DNA of 64,000 nt from the NCBI GenBank assembly GCA_026936335.1, contig JAPMXV010000044.1:186001-250000 (forward strand), written 5' to 3'. This document shows, in pieces, positions 1 to 10,981 of the stretch (positions are counted from its first letter, which is position 1; the number at the start of each line of letters is the position of its first letter). A program made the position numbers and the translations under genes. Source of the stretch: Mantamonas sphyraenae. Lineage: Eukaryota; CRuMs; Mantamonadidae. The notes beneath the pieces are model-generated. The model made no database searches. It had not been told where the DNA came from and saw only the letters and a list, made by a program, of their open reading frames with translations.

Positions 1-2
1 GC

Positions 3-1022
3 TCCACGTGGCCCAGCAGTGGCGCGCACACGTCTCACTGGACTGGTGACAACACCGCCAACTGGGACTACCTGTACTACAACATCCCGGGTGTGTTGCA
101 GTTCAACATGTTTGGCATCCCGCAGACCGGCTCCGACATCTGTGGCTTCCTGGGTGACACCACGGAGGAGTTGTGCACACGATGGATGGCCATGGGCTCC
201 TTCATGCCCTTTATGCGCAACCACAACACCAAGGGTGCCGCGCCGCAGGAACCGTTCCGCTGGCCCCAGGTGGCCCAGGTGTCCACCAAGTACATTGGCA
301 TCCGATACCGCTTGCTGGCGTACTACTACACGCTGCTGCACACGGCGTCCCAGACGGGCAGCACCATGGCACGCCCGCTCTTCTTTGAGTGGCCTGCCGA
401 CACAACCACCCTGGGCATCGACAAGCAGTTCCTGCTGGGCAGCAGCCTGATGGTAGCACCCGTCATCACCCAGGGCGCCACCAGTGTCTCCGTCTACTTC
501 CCCAAGGCCAACTGGTACGAGCTGGAGAGCGGTCGCCTGGTGGTCAGCGCAGAGAATGCCACCCAGACCATCACCGTCAGCGCTCCCATCGATTTTGTGC
601 CGGCCTACATCCGCGGCGGATCCATTCTGCCCATGCTCACCGACGGTATGACCGTGCACGACACCATGCAGAACCCCATGGGCATGCTCGTGGCCCCCGA
701 TGACGAGGGAGACGCACAGGGCTCGCTGTACCTGGACGACGGCGAGTCGCTGTCGCCCACCACTGTCCTGCAGAGTCAGTTTACGCTGTCCATGCAGGGT
801 GGCCAGGGCACCATTGCCTGGACCACCACCACCGCCTCGCTGCAGACCCCCAAGCTGATGAACATCGAGCTGCTGAGCACCGTGCATGTCACCAGCGCCT
901 CGCTCAATGGCGCCGCCATTGCCTCGTCCGACATTGTGTTCAACGGTGCCGCCACGGTGTTCTCCAACCTCAACGCACAGTACCAGCAGAGCGGCAAGCT
1001 GACCTTCAGCTACGCGCAGTGA
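3..1022 (+). CDS. Glycoside hydrolase family 31 alpha-glucosidase, C-terminal part
   Basis: The frame is open from the window edge, so only the C-terminal 339 residues are present. The first codons read STWPSSGAHTSHWTGDN, the GH31 acid/base loop in which the Asp of WTGDN is the proton donor. The following NIPGVLQFNMFGIPQTGSDICGF strand is split here only by description and is typical of alpha-glucosidases and lysosomal/ER glucosidase II relatives. After the barrel come the beta-sandwich domains, with YIRGGSILPM and a YLDDGES motif near the C-terminus. The nucleophile Asp and any signal peptide lie upstream of the window. Expected role: release of alpha-linked glucose from starch/glycogen-type or N-glycan substrates. 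No intron is seen in this part. It converges on the TRAP-beta gene, with 46 bp between stop codons. Confidence 0.93.
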   Translation, partial: STWPSSGAHTSHWTGDNTANWDYLYYNIPGVLQFNMFGIPQTGSDICGFLGDTTEELCTRWMAMGSFMPFMRNHNTKGAAPQEPFRWPQVAQVSTKYIGIRYRLLAYYYTLLHTASQTGSTMARPLFFEWPADTTTLGIDKQFLLGSSLMVAPVITQGATSVSVYFPKANWYELESGRLVVSAENATQTITVSAPIDFVPAYIRGGSILPMLTDGMTVHDTMQNPMGMLVAPDDEGDAQGSLYLDDGESLSPTTVLQSQFTLSMQGGQGTIAWTTTTASLQTPKLMNIELLSTVHVTSASLNGAAIASSDIVFNGAATVFSNLNAQYQQSGKLTFSYAQ

Positions 1023-1068
1023 TCTTGGACCAATGAATGTGAACAATGAACCCCATTGATTGCGTTTT

Positions 1069-2221
1069 TTACTCCTTCTTCATGCCGTCCTTGTAGTTGG
1101 ACTGGAGGTGGCGGTAGTAGAGGGCAGGGAGGCCAATGGGCACAAAGGCGAGGGCTGCAAAGGTGAGCCATTCGCGCACGTGCGGGGTGGTGTTGCGGTC
1201 GAGGTCGCGGGCGGTGAGGATGTACATCTGGCCAAGGTTGTTGGAGAAGCCCAGCTGCTTGTTGCCGGCGTTGTCAGAGTACTCCATGGCGGCCGGGACC
1301 GAGTTGTAGATCGCCTTCTTCTTGGGCACCACCACAATGGCCTGCGACACATTGGCTCCACTGTGGCAAGGCGGCGCAGGGGTCAGCCATGGCACGTGAC
1401 GGCAGACAAGCGGCAGGGAACGCGTCAAAGGCAGGGCAAAAGAGAATGGGCGCGCTCAGGTTTGAAGAGATGTCGACACGCGGCCTGTGTCATTGCCGCC
1501 CGCTAAGGCAGCCACACAGGCCGCTGCATTCCGACTTAGCATAGAATATCAATGGGTAATCATCATTGACGCGCAAGCGCTGCATAGGTGGGACGGCTAC
1601 ACACAGGCAAGCCGCGCACAGCGGGCGAGAGGGTTGTTGGCGGCGAAAACTCACGGGGCAATGCGCGACCACTTGACCTTCTTCAGGCCGATGATGGGCT
1701 CAAACAGGTCCGGTTCCTCAAACCACGAGTCGTCCAGGACCGAGACGTCATGGGCGGTGCTGTGGACACATGCGTCGGGCACACATACAGTCGGTGTGAG
1801 GCGGGGCGAAGCCGTGTCAGCGGGCGCGAGGTGAAGCGCGAGAGCGGCGAAATGCAACGCCACGTTGGCAACCGCACGCTGGCACAGAGAGGCAGGTGCA
1901 CAGCAAGTGAGACGCACACAAAGTGTCGCATACGCCCGAGATGCGGGTTCACTGTGTGTGCTGTGGCGTTGTGCAGCTGAAACATGTGCGTGGTGTGGCG
2001 GAGGGGTGCCCTGTGCCCTGGTGTGCGTGAACGTACCTCTTGCCCACGTTGAACACAGACAGGCGAATCGTCAGCTCCTTGCCCACGACAGGGCGGTCCT
2101 GCATGATTTCCTTCCTCAACACGAGGTAGGGTCCGTCAACATTGGCCGCAGACGGCGACGCAGCAGCCAGAGCCAACTGCAGAAGCGAAGCGAGCACGAG
2201 AACCGTGACGAAAGTGCGCAT
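1069..2221 (-). CDS. SSR2: Translocon-associated protein subunit beta (TRAP-beta)
   Basis: Three exons in phase: 2221-2037, 1759-1655 and 1360-1069, giving 193 aa. Exon 1 encodes a signal peptide (MRTFVTVLVLASLLQLALA) and the start of the lumenal domain with YLVLRKEIMQDRPVVGKEL. The junction restores GKSTAHDVSVLDDSWF, and the next restores the family signature KWSRIAPGANVSQ, which contains an N-glycosylation sequon. Exon 3 carries the remaining lumenal strand, a hydrophobic segment (LTFAALAFVPIGLPALYY) and a short basic tail. Length and order match metazoan and fungal TRAP-beta (about 180-190 aa). It is a subunit of the ER membrane complex that sits beside Sec61 and assists translocation of some secretory proteins. 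Introns are 277 bp (2036-1760) and 294 bp (1654-1361). Confidence 0.93.
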
Positions 2222-2605
2222 CGGGGAGTTGTGTTGCCCACACACTCGCATCTCCACAATTGACACTTCAAACGCCCTCGTACCGCGTTGCTGTCCGTGG
2301 CGTGTCCTCTCTGCTGACCTTGCACACACATGTGTGGCCGGACGCCGACTGCCTCAACGCAAAAAGCGCTGTACGCCGCCCGAGCCCACGTGTTTTCCCA
2401 TTTCCCTGTGGCCGCCCTACACACACATCCGCTGAGTGGCACGCTTCTTTGCATACTGACTCTCCTTCTTGTCTGCCATCTGCCTTGCATTCCTGTCCTG
2501 CGGCCCGTGGTTTTGCCGATCCCTCCGGCCCTCTTCCCTGGCTGCCCGCGTGCCACCCCATCGGCGGTTTCGGCCTTTGCCTGCCCGTCACCCTGCACAG
2601 CTACC

Positions 2606-4274
2606 ATGCTCAACGGATTCTTCATTATCACCAACAAGGGCGAGTCGCTGATTGTGCGCTCCTTCCGAGGCGACAAAATGTGAGTCGATTCCACCGAGCG
2701 ATTTCCAGCCGCTCAGCACCTTGCCCCGCTTCATCCTGCGGCGCCAGAGAACACGCCCCACCACCGCCTCTGCATCACACAGCACTAGCGTGACCACCCC
2801 AACGTCCCTCCTGTGTGACGTGTCTGCTCTCCCTCTCCATGTATCCGATCGCCCCGGCTGCCTCGGGTTGGAGGGGCGGCTCGGGTGTTTTCCCTCCGGC
2901 CGCTGCAGCCGCCACAAGTCCACGCACACACACATGGCGCCCACTAACACGCATGCGTCGCACAGGCCGGCTCTGGTGACAGCGTACCGCAACAGCGTTC
3001 TGGGCACCGATGCTCGCATCGCCCTGCGCGACAAGGAAAAGAGTCAAGAGGCACGCAACGAAACGCCGCTGCGGATGCTGGGCAGCACCTCGTTCTTTCA
3101 CATCAAGAAGAATGACCTGAACTTTGTGGCTGTGGCGCGAGAGAACGTCAACGCAGCCGCGTCGTTCGAATACCTGTGGAAGTTTGTGGCCATCCTGCAG
3201 AGCTACTTTGGCGCCGAGTTTACAGACGCGACCATCCGCAACAACTTTGTGCTCATCTACGAGCTGCTCGACGAGACCCTGGACTACGGCTACCCGCAGG
3301 TGTGTGAACCCGACCTGCTCAAGCTGTACATCACGCAGCAGGGTGTGGGAGCAGATGGCAAGAAGATCGACCCCAAGCAGGTGGAGCAGGACCAGAGCAA
3401 AATCACCATCCAGGCCACCGGCGTGGCCACCTGGCGCCCAACAGGCATCAAGTACAAGAACAACCAACTGTTTATCGACGTCATCGAAAGTGTCAACGTC
3501 AACGTCAGCGCAAAGGGGGTCACCCTGCACGCAGACGTGGTCGGCCAGATCATGATCCGCTGCCAGCTGTCGGGCATGCCCGACTGCAAGTTGGGTCTCA
3601 ACGACAAGATGGTGATGGACCGTGACAAGACGTCCTACCGTGCCGGTGGCGCAGGCAGCAGCTCAGGCACGCAGCGCCGCAACCAGGGCATCGAGATCGA
3701 CGACTTTACCTTCCACCAGTGCGTCAAGCTGGGCAAGTTTGACAGCGACCGTACCATCTCCTTCATCCCGCCCGATGGCGACTTTGAGCTCATGCGCTAC
3801 CGCTCCACCCAGAACATCAACCAGCCCTTCCGCGTGCTGGCCACCGTCAAGGAGTTTGGCCGCTCTCGCGTCGAGGTGTCACTCAACGTCAAGAGCATGT
3901 TCTCTGGCAAGCTGGCTGCCAACAATGTGGTCATCAAGTGCCCCGTGCCTGCCCACACCGCCGCCGCAGACATCACCGTCGGAGTCGGCAAGGCCTACTA
4001 CGAACCCCAGGATAACACCATCACATGGAACATTGCACGCTTTGTCGGTGACTTTGAGGTCACCCTGTCTGCGTCCGTCACCTTGTCTGCCCTGATCAAC
4101 GAAAAGAAGGGACACTGGGCCAGGCCTCCCATCGACATGTCCTTTCAGGTGCCCATGTTCACCGCCTCCAACCTCCACGTCCGCTTCCTCAAGATTTTCG
4201 CCAAGGAGGCCTACACCACCACCAAATGGGTCCGCTACGTGACCAAGGCTGGCTCGTACCTCTACCGAATCTAA
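2606..4274 (+). CDS. AP2M1: AP-2 clathrin adaptor complex subunit mu
   Basis: Two exons, 2606-2679 and 2966-4274 (460 aa; human AP-2 mu is 435). Exon 1 gives the longin-type start MLNGFFIITNKGESLIVRSF. The AT|G split codon joins it to a segment ending in TSFFHIKKNDLNFVAV, followed by NNFVLIYELLDETLDYGYPQ, which is diagnostic of mu-adaptins. The C-terminal mu-homology domain begins near WRPTGIKYKNNQLFIDVIE and ends in YVTKAGSYLYRI. ITQQG plus the RPTGIKYK segment favours AP-2 mu over AP-1 mu. The protein recognises YxxPhi cargo motifs and PIP2 at the plasma membrane. A Ser/Gly-rich insertion lies near residues 220-240. The 286-bp intron begins GTGAGT and ends CACAG. The gene converges on VPS28. 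Confidence 0.94.
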
Positions 4275-4381
4275 GCAAACCCTTTCCTTTCGTCAAACTT
4301 GTCGCTCCATTGAATTGAACACACGGGCCGTCCCCATGCACAACACACCGTCTTCCACCATTTCCACATCCACTAGGAATT

Positions 4382-5240
4382 CTACAGCAGCGCCATGAAT
4401 CCAGAGTAGGCGCTGTCGAGCTCAAAGGCGAGCTGTCGCATCTGCTCCGCATCCAGCGTGTCCGACGCCTTCATGTTGCCGAGCAGCTTGAGCCAGTTGA
4501 GCAGTTTCTGCTTGCCCTCAAACTGGTTGAGAAAGGGCACCTTGTTCATGTCCTCCACGAGCGAGTTTAGCAGCGGGTGCAGCTCGTCTGTGGCCACCAT
4601 GTCCAATTGCAGCGCGTCCAGCGCCGTGATAAAGTGCTGTGTGATGGCTGCGCACAGCTGTGTGTAGTTCTTTGTCTTGTCGTCCCTGCCCGGATCCCCA
4701 TGCTCCACATTGGCTGGCACCCCGCTTCGAAGGCGTGTTTCCGCCGCCTTGCACTCCAGGCCATATGTGTGCATAAACGTGCTCAAATCCATGCTCAGGT
4801 TGCTCATGGCTGCCTTGTACTGTGACAGCAGCTTGCTGCACTGAGCCTGATACCTGTGTGCGTGTGTGCGGGACAGTGGGAAAAACCCGGAGGTGGCGAA
4901 TGAGCGTAAGCGTTTGTGCACACACACCCCCCCCTTCAACATTCCCGGCCCACACGCCTATCCTCCACTCTTCCTGCACACATACTCGTCTGGCTCGATT
5001 GTGTCTTGGATGTACGCCTTTTCCAGGTAGTCCAGCGTCTTGATCACAGAGTACACCGACGCTTTGAGGTCGTTTTCGTTTCGTTCCTGGCTGCTTTCAC
5101 TCAGCTTCAGCTCCTACGACGTGCAGACCAGCGCGCGTGTGTGTGTGTGTGTGTGTGTCAGCGGATGCGTGAATGCGTGCAGGCGTGCCACCTCTCGCTC
5201 ATCTCTCTACCTTGGCAGGCGAGCCTGAAACGGTGGTCAT
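4382..5240 (-). CDS. VPS28: ESCRT-I subunit VPS28
   Basis: Three exons in phase: 5240-5211 (MTTVSGSPAK), 5113-4986 and 4853-4382, giving 209 aa (human 221). Exon 2 encodes SVIKTLDYLEKAYIQDTIEP, matching the N-terminal helical core that packs into the ESCRT-I headpiece. The split GA|G codon restores DEYQAQCSKLLSQYKAA. The C-terminal four-helix domain includes LVEDMNKVPFLNQFEGKQKL and the final LAFELDSAYSGFMALL, the usual C-terminal block. VPS28 bridges ESCRT-I to ESCRT-II or ESCRT-III in multivesicular-body sorting. The first intron holds a short GT dinucleotide run near 5140. Only 52 bp separate this start codon from the stop of the malate dehydrogenase gene upstream on the same strand. Confidence 0.93.
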
Positions 5241-5292
5241 GGCAGGAAGGGAAAGAAGCGTTTTGTTTTGCTTGTCTAGCGTCCGTGCACAG

Positions 5293-6509
5293 TTACTCCT
5301 TCTTGTTCTCCGACTCGGAAATGATCTGCTTGGCCAGGGTAAACTCGGCCACGAGCTCGTCCTCGGTGGTCTTGAGCTCGTCGGGGAACTTGCTGATGTC
5401 CAGGTCCTGCACGATGGTGTACTTACCGTCGGCACAGGTGACCGGGAAGGAGAACATAATGTCCTTGGTGATGCCGTAGGAGCCGTCGGAGACGACAGCC
5501 ATCGACGTGTACTCGCCCTCGGCCGTTCCAAACAGCCAGTCCTTCATGTGGTCCAGGATGGCGTTGGCAGCCGAGGCTGCACTGCTCAGTTGGCGTGCCT
5601 TGATGACGGCTGCACCACGCGTCTGCACCGTGCCCACAAACGTCTCGTTGATCCATGCCTCATCGCCAGCCTCCTGCAGCTGCTCCAGCACCGACTTGCC
5701 GTTGGCTGTGGCGTGGTACAGGTCCGGGAACTGGGTGCTCGAGTGGTTGCCCCAGATGACGACGTTGGACACGTTGGACACGTTGGTGCCCAGCTTCTTG
5801 GCCACCTGGAAGCGTGCTCGGTTCTGGTCCAGACGAGTCAGAGCCGAAAAGTTCTCAGCCGGAATGTCCGGAGCAAACGTGCGAGCCACTGCACAGTTTG
5901 TGTTGGCCGGGTTGCCCACGACCAGCACCTTGACGTCCTTCTTGGCGAACTGGTTCATGGCCTCGCCCTGCTCCTTGAAGATACCCACGTTGCGTGCAAG
6001 GAGATCTTTCCTCTCCATGCCGTCACGTCGCGGGAACGCACCGACCATGATGACATAGTCCACGTCCGTGAACGCTGCTTCCACATCGCTTGTTGCCACC
6101 ACGTCTGCGCCCGTCGACAGCCCGTGCGCGTGTGTCTGTGTCAGCGTCTGCTGTGGTTTATCTTGCGCCACAAAAGAGGGCCGGAACGTTGCCGGAAAAC
6201 AAAACGACCCCGTTGCCGTGCGCAGCCTTCTCCCGCACGCCCTGTAGGCCTGGGCAACTGTGCAGGGCACTGTACAACCTCCCACCCCACATTTGCACAC
6301 TCACCTTCCACAATGGGGCTGGCCAGATCCTCGATCTCCATCACCACGCCTGCAACGCGCTCCTCCATCATGGGGATGTCCAGCAGATGCAGGATTACCG
6401 GCTGCTCAGCGCCCAGCAGGTCACCCTGGGCAATGCGAAAGATAAGAGAGTACGCAATCTGTCCTGCTGCTCCGGTGATGCACACGCGCGGGGTGTTTGT
6501 GGAACTCAT
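5293..6509 (-). CDS. MDH1: Malate dehydrogenase, cytosolic type
   Basis: Two exons, 6509-6305 and 6104-5293, giving 338 aa. Exon 1 starts [20 protein letters not shown], the NAD-binding Rossmann motif GAAGQIAY. The splice restores [21 protein letters not shown], aligning with the cytosolic MDH family. Exon 2 has the substrate-loop segment [12 protein letters not shown] with both arginines, [10 protein letters not shown], and [12 protein letters not shown], which contains the catalytic His. There is no mitochondrial or peroxisomal targeting sequence and the gene is of the animal/plant cytosolic type, so malate-oxaloacetate interconversion in the cytosol is the likely role. The intron is 200 bp and its acceptor (GCGCAG) was chosen by phase and alignment. 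The ATG lies only 22 bp downstream of the WD40-like gene's stop. Confidence 0.95.
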
Positions 6510-6531
6510 TTGTTGGGTTTCGGTGGTGCTG

Positions 6532-7953
6532 TCAGCGCAGCTCCTCGCCTTCTTCCGCCTCCCTTTCGCCACCCGTCTCCTCTGTCCTCCTCCGCTTGGA
6601 TTCCGCCCCATTCTGTGCTTTGCTGGCTGCCTGCGAGTGCTTGCCCGTGGTGCTCGCTGCGGCTGTGGAGTTGGATGACGACGACGATGACGACGAAGCT
6701 TGCTCCGTCTCCATCTGGTCGCCTTCACCGTCCGCACGGCCATCTTTGTTGCTGCTGCCGCCGATGGTTCCAGCGTCTCCTTCGTTGCTACCGTTGTCAG
6801 ACACCCACTTGGCCTTCATGGCGTTCTTGGCTGCGCGGCGGCTCTTCTTCCGTGCCAGGCTTTCGTCCAGGGCCTGCACGTTGTGGATGTGCAGACAGTC
6901 TGCGTCGCGGATGATGTACAAACCCTGCCACTCCACCATCATGGCCACCGTGTCCGAGTGCGGCGCACGGTCAACAGCCATGATTTTGCCCGGCGTGCGA
7001 AGTCCTTCAAACAGTTCGTTGCTTTCGCCCTTGCTGTCCGTGCACACGCCCGCACACAGTTCCGAGTCTGTGCCACACACATATGCCAGCATACTGGGCG
7101 ACTGCTTGGATGAACAGAGCACGTGGTGCACGTCATACTTGATGGCGTTGCGCCACGTTGCATGCTTCGCCAGCTTTCGGTGCTCAAATACACTCACACT
7201 CTTGTCGGCTCCTCCCACGTAAAGATAGCCATCCTTGCTGGCCACGGCATACAGGGGCTGGTCCGACGCCAGCAACTCCACCACACAGCCCGCACGTTCC
7301 GACGCACGTGGATCGAACAGCGACAAATGCGTGTTGTGGATCACAGCCAGGAGGCTGCTGCTGTTGCTGGCCACCCCGTCCACATACGTCACACCGCGCG
7401 GGGCGTTGGGCAGCCCGATGCGTCGCACCTCGTCCTCGCCGTCGTACACGCTCACTGTGCGGTACGCACTTCGCGCCAGTGCACACTCCTCCTGCTCCAT
7501 GGGGTTGAATGCCACGTCACACCACCCACGACCCACTCGCCACTCGTCCTCGGGCTTCACACTGTACAGCGGCTTCAGCTCCACCTCGCATGCGTCCAGT
7601 TTGTTCACCAAGCTCAACTGCGCTCGTCCCTGCTCGTCCACACACCCGACACGCCACTGCCCGGCCTCTAATTCCACACTGCGCACATTGGCAATTGGTG
7701 CCTCTGCCACAAACTCCTCCAGGCACACTTCGTCAAAGGGTGCCTTGATTGCTGCCAGCAGTTCGTCGCCCTGTCCTTCTTCCACTTCAGCCTCTGCGGC
7801 TACGTACACCGCATACACCCGCGATGAAGTGCCCACAAGCACTGTTTCTTCATCCAACATAGCCAGGCGGTTGTGTGCACCCACCCCAAGGTTTTCCGCC
7901 TCCCCATCCAGATCAACAGGGCAGCGAAAGAACGTGGGCAACTCAGCTGACAT
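6532..7953 (-). CDS. WD40-like beta-propeller protein of unknown function
   Basis: A single open frame of 473 aa with no evident intron. It contains repeating beta-propeller-like blocks, for example [36 protein letters not shown] and [19 protein letters not shown], which look like degenerate WD40 blades with weak WD dipeptides. About the last 95 residues are a basic-then-acidic, Ser-rich low-complexity tail beginning at [15 protein letters not shown], plausibly a nuclear localisation signal. I cannot assign it to a named family; a propeller scaffold in a nuclear complex is the most I would infer. It lies 115 bp downstream of the nucleoplasmin-like gene and 22 bp upstream of MDH, all on the minus strand. 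Confidence 0.72.
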   Translation of the reverse strand: MSAELPTFFRCPVDLDGEAENLGVGAHNRLAMLDEETVLVGTSSRVYAVYVAAEAEVEEGQGDELLAAIKAPFDEVCLEEFVAEAPIANVRSVELEAGQWRVGCVDEQGRAQLSLVNKLDACEVELKPLYSVKPEDEWRVGRGWCDVAFNPMEQEECALARSAYRTVSVYDGEDEVRRIGLPNAPRGVTYVDGVASNSSSLLAVIHNTHLSLFDPRASERAGCVVELLASDQPLYAVASKDGYLYVGGADKSVSVFEHRKLAKHATWRNAIKYDVHHVLCSSKQSPSMLAYVCGTDSELCAGVCTDSKGESNELFEGLRTPGKIMAVDRAPHSDTVAMMVEWQGLYIIRDADCLHIHNVQALDESLARKKSRRAAKNAMKAKWVSDNGSNEGDAGTIGGSSNKDGRADGEGDQMETEQASSSSSSSSNSTAAASTTGKHSQAASKAQNGAESKRRRTEETGGEREAEEGEELR

Positions 7954-8068
7954 CCCCTTTTCGTTTCGGAGTTTTTTGTTGTTTGGTTGTGGCTGCAGGT
8001 GTGTGAATCACCTCACTCACTCACTCTCACACTTCACTGCAGGCAGGGAGGGCTGCGTTCTCAACGCC

Positions 8069-9536
8069 TCAGCGACGGCGCTTGCCCTTGCCCTTCTTCC
8101 CGCTGCTCTGCGGCGTGGTCTTGGCTCGCTTTGGCGTGGTCTGCTTCGGCTTGGATGCAAAGTACTTGCGCTTGGTGCCCACCGAAGGCTCCTCCTCCTC
8201 CTCGTCGTCGTCGTCGCTATCTTCCTCCTCCTCGTCATCATCAAGCTCCTCGATGCGAGACGAATCGGCAAAGTGCACTTCCTCGCTGCTGCTGCTGCTG
8301 CTGCTGTCGTCATCCTCCACATCCTCGTCCTCGTCGCTGTCCTCCTCGTCTTCCTCCTCCTGGTAGGCCACGGCACGGTTGCGGCGCGTGTTTGCCAGGG
8401 TCTCCGGGTCCAGCACGGCATCAAAGTCGTCGTCGTCTCCCTCGTCTTCGTAGTCGCCGTCAAAGAGGAATTCGTCGTCGTTGACCTCATCTTCACGGAT
8501 GCCTGTCAGGTGCACCAGGTTGCTGCCCTTGGCGTAGAAAACAATGCCCATGTGCTCCAGGAACGCGTCGCCGTCCAAGTACTCCTGCACCATCTCCTCG
8601 TCCATGTTGTCCATGTCCGGCATCGGATTCTCCAGCATGTGGTTCAGCGAGTGGTTTTCGTGCAGACCGGGCGTAAGCGAGCACAGCGCATAGTGCGAGT
8701 CGCCAATGATCACGTACACAGTCGTGCGTCCTTCCTCAAACGACGCCAGGGTCGCCTGCATTGTGATCCGCCCCCTCGTGTGTCAGTCGATTGCACGTCT
8801 ACCATCCCACCCCCTGCTATCTCGTCATCAACTCCGCCACTCTCTCCTGGCGTCCTCTGCCGACGCCGACAACATGCGGACGAAAAGTCCGTCCGCTTCG
8901 CTCACACTGCATGCCGCCAAAACTCACGTTGGTGACCATCGTGCGGCTTCCGGGCGGAAGCATCACTGCCTCTGGCTGCTCCGGGATCAGCTCCAACCCT
9001 GACGTATCCCCACCAGTGTCAGCATTTCGCCTACCGTCCCATGCACTGCAGTGTGTTCGAGCTCTCGAGAAAAAATTCCTGAGCACCCCACCACCACACA
9101 CCACACACAGTGCACCCAACTCACCAAACACGCCGGCCTCGCCTTGCATGGCATACTGTTCGTTCAGATCGCGCAGTTCGCCATCTTCTTCTTCGTCGTC
9201 TTCTTCGTCATCATCGTCTTCCTCGTCGTCCTCGTCGTCGTCCTCGTCGTCCTCGTCGTCCTCTTCGTCCTCCGGTGCGTCCTCATCGTCCAGGATGTCG
9301 CTGAGGTCCCGCGCCTGCCTGATGACGTCACGCTCAAATGCCTCGGCGTCCCACTCCTCCTCCTCATCCTCCTCTTCCGAGCTGATGTCCTCCTCCTCGT
9401 CCGCCAGCAGTTCGGCTTGCTTTGCCTCCAGCTCGGCCTCCAGCTCGGCTTGACGGCGAGCTTCCTCCTCCTCCTTCTGCTGCTGCTTCTCCTGCTGCTT
9501 GCCCTTGTTCTTCTTGAAACGGCGAGGCTTTCCCAT
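8069..9536 (-). CDS. Nucleoplasmin-like (NPL) domain acidic nuclear protein
   Basis: Three exons in phase: 9536-9125, 8998-8928 and 8755-8069, giving 389 aa. Exon 1 starts MGKPRRFKKNKGKQQEKQQQ, continues as a charged coiled coil and then a long Glu/Asp tract. The G|GG junction yields VFGLELIPEQPEAVMLPPGS, the start of a nucleoplasmin-like fold as found in HD2 and FKBP39/46 proteins. The next junction gives TNATLASFEEGRTTVYVIIG, followed by HYALCSLTPGL and VHLTGI, the remaining NPL strands. After it come two acidic/Ser tracts and a basic C-terminus KGKGKRRR. Inferred role: histone or ribosomal-protein chaperone in the nucleolus. The alternative of two separate genes is possible, but the matching splice phases favour one. 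It is divergent from the membrane-protein gene, 137 bp between start codons. Confidence 0.72.
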
Positions 9537-9673
9537 GGTCTTACAGGCTGTTCTTTGCGGTGCCGCAACCATCGCAAACGCACACGGCACCCTTCCCTTC
9601 CCTTCCCTCTCCTCTCCTCTCCTCCTCTCCTCCTCCACAAACCCATCCATCGTCACATTATCCAGCTGCATCC

Positions 9674-10840
9674 ATGTCGTCCAGGCCACCCATGCAGCAC
9701 TCCGACTCGTTTGTGCTCGGCAACGACACCCTCGCGCTCGATGCAGACCGCTTCGCCACAAGCAGCATCCCGACGTCGCGGCGCACCAACCCATCCAAAA
9801 GCATGGGCGGTGCTGGCTCAAACCTGTCGTCTCCCGCAGAGAAGGACAAACCTGTGGCGTACAACGAGCTTCCGCTCGGCTACGTGCACCTCCACCACCT
9901 CCCGTTCCTCTACTGGCTCCACTTTAAGCCTTCCTTCTTCCAATCACACCTGCCCGATCCCGAGCAGCTCCTTGTTCTCTGCAAATGGATGAGCACCACC
10001 CTCACGTGGCTCCCTGTCCTCTGGCCTCCGCTGGGCCTGACCCTCGAGCTCACTCCGCTCGCCGCACGCTCTCCGCTTTCCATCACGGGCTACACCTACC
10101 TCTCTCTCATTATTGCCTTTATGTGGCTGCTTACGGGCCTGTTTGGCGACCAGCGCGTCCAGGGTGGCAAGCGCGACTCGCTGTCGGGCCTCATTCAGGT
10201 CATGACCTTCAGCGTCGGCCTAGCCTGCGGTCTTCCTGTCGGCCGCGTAGGCGACGCACCCAAGGTTGCTGCCTTTTCGGTTATGATTGCTCTCGCGCTC
10301 GGCTACGGCATGGGCTTCAGCAACGCCATTCTCGGCGCAGAACTCCTCGGAGGTTCCACCCCGGTCGTCCTCAATCTCGGTGTGGGCATTGGCCTAGGTA
10401 TCGGTGCTGCCGGCGCCTGGAGCTTGGCTGAAGCCACTCTTTATGGCCTCGGTGTCTCTTTCATCACCCAGCTCTCCTTTCTCATTGTCGGCAACCTGCG
10501 CATCAGCAAGGAGAACAAGGAAAGGTACAGCGAGCTCCTGCGCCTTGCTGGCAACGCCCTCTCCGTCTTTCTTGGCGCCCTCACCTTTCTCGGCATGTTT
10601 GTGTACTTGGGCGCGTACCAACTGGGCACTGAGCCCACCTTTCGGCTGACCTGGGGCATCGTTTGCTGTGCGTTTTCCTTCTTCATTCGCAACCGACTCA
10701 TCCACACCTTTCGCCACTCCATCAGCACTGGCATCCCACAAGCTACTTCCTACCTCGCTCTCTTTGTCCTCATACTTTCGCATGGCTTCCTCGCCTGGTA
10801 CTTCCTTGGCCGCGGACACATGCTGTTTCATCTCGGCTGA
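9674..10840 (+). CDS. Polytopic membrane protein of unknown function
   Basis: A single-exon frame. I chose the ATG at 9674 (MSSRPPMQHSDSFVLGND), giving 388 aa; an in-frame ATG at 9560 exists but lies inside the short divergent promoter. After about 95 soluble, Ser-rich residues, the rest is a series of roughly ten hydrophobic segments, such as WLPVLWPPLGLTL, YLSLIIAFMWLLTGLF, LNLGVGIGLGIGAAGAW and YLALFVLILSHGFLAWYFL. No transporter signature is recognised. The cytosolic tail and small loops suggest an endomembrane or plasma-membrane integral protein. It converges on the ubinuclein-like gene, 44 bp between stops. Confidence 0.75.
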   Translation: MSSRPPMQHSDSFVLGNDTLALDADRFATSSIPTSRRTNPSKSMGGAGSNLSSPAEKDKPVAYNELPLGYVHLHHLPFLYWLHFKPSFFQSHLPDPEQLLVLCKWMSTTLTWLPVLWPPLGLTLELTPLAARSPLSITGYTYLSLIIAFMWLLTGLFGDQRVQGGKRDSLSGLIQVMTFSVGLACGLPVGRVGDAPKVAAFSVMIALALGYGMGFSNAILGAELLGGSTPVVLNLGVGIGLGIGAAGAWSLAEATLYGLGVSFITQLSFLIVGNLRISKENKERYSELLRLAGNALSVFLGALTFLGMFVYLGAYQLGTEPTFRLTWGIVCCAFSFFIRNRLIHTFRHSISTGIPQATSYLALFVLILSHGFLAWYFLGRGHMLFHLG

Positions 10841-10884
10841 ATGACCAGTCCCCTGCAATGCACTGCACATGCACTGTTTTCCCC

Positions 10885-10950
10885 CTACTTTCCTTCATCC
10901 TCTTCCTTGATCGTTTCGATACTCGAAGCTCGGCGTGATGAGGCTCGTCG

Positions 10951-10981
<31 letters not shown>

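Noticed and set aside
7235-8935. Long plus-strand open frame antisense to the WD40-like and nucleoplasmin-like genes
   Set aside because: Low-complexity Arg/Ser/Leu/Val translation arising from the complementary strand of acidic tracts; no domain.
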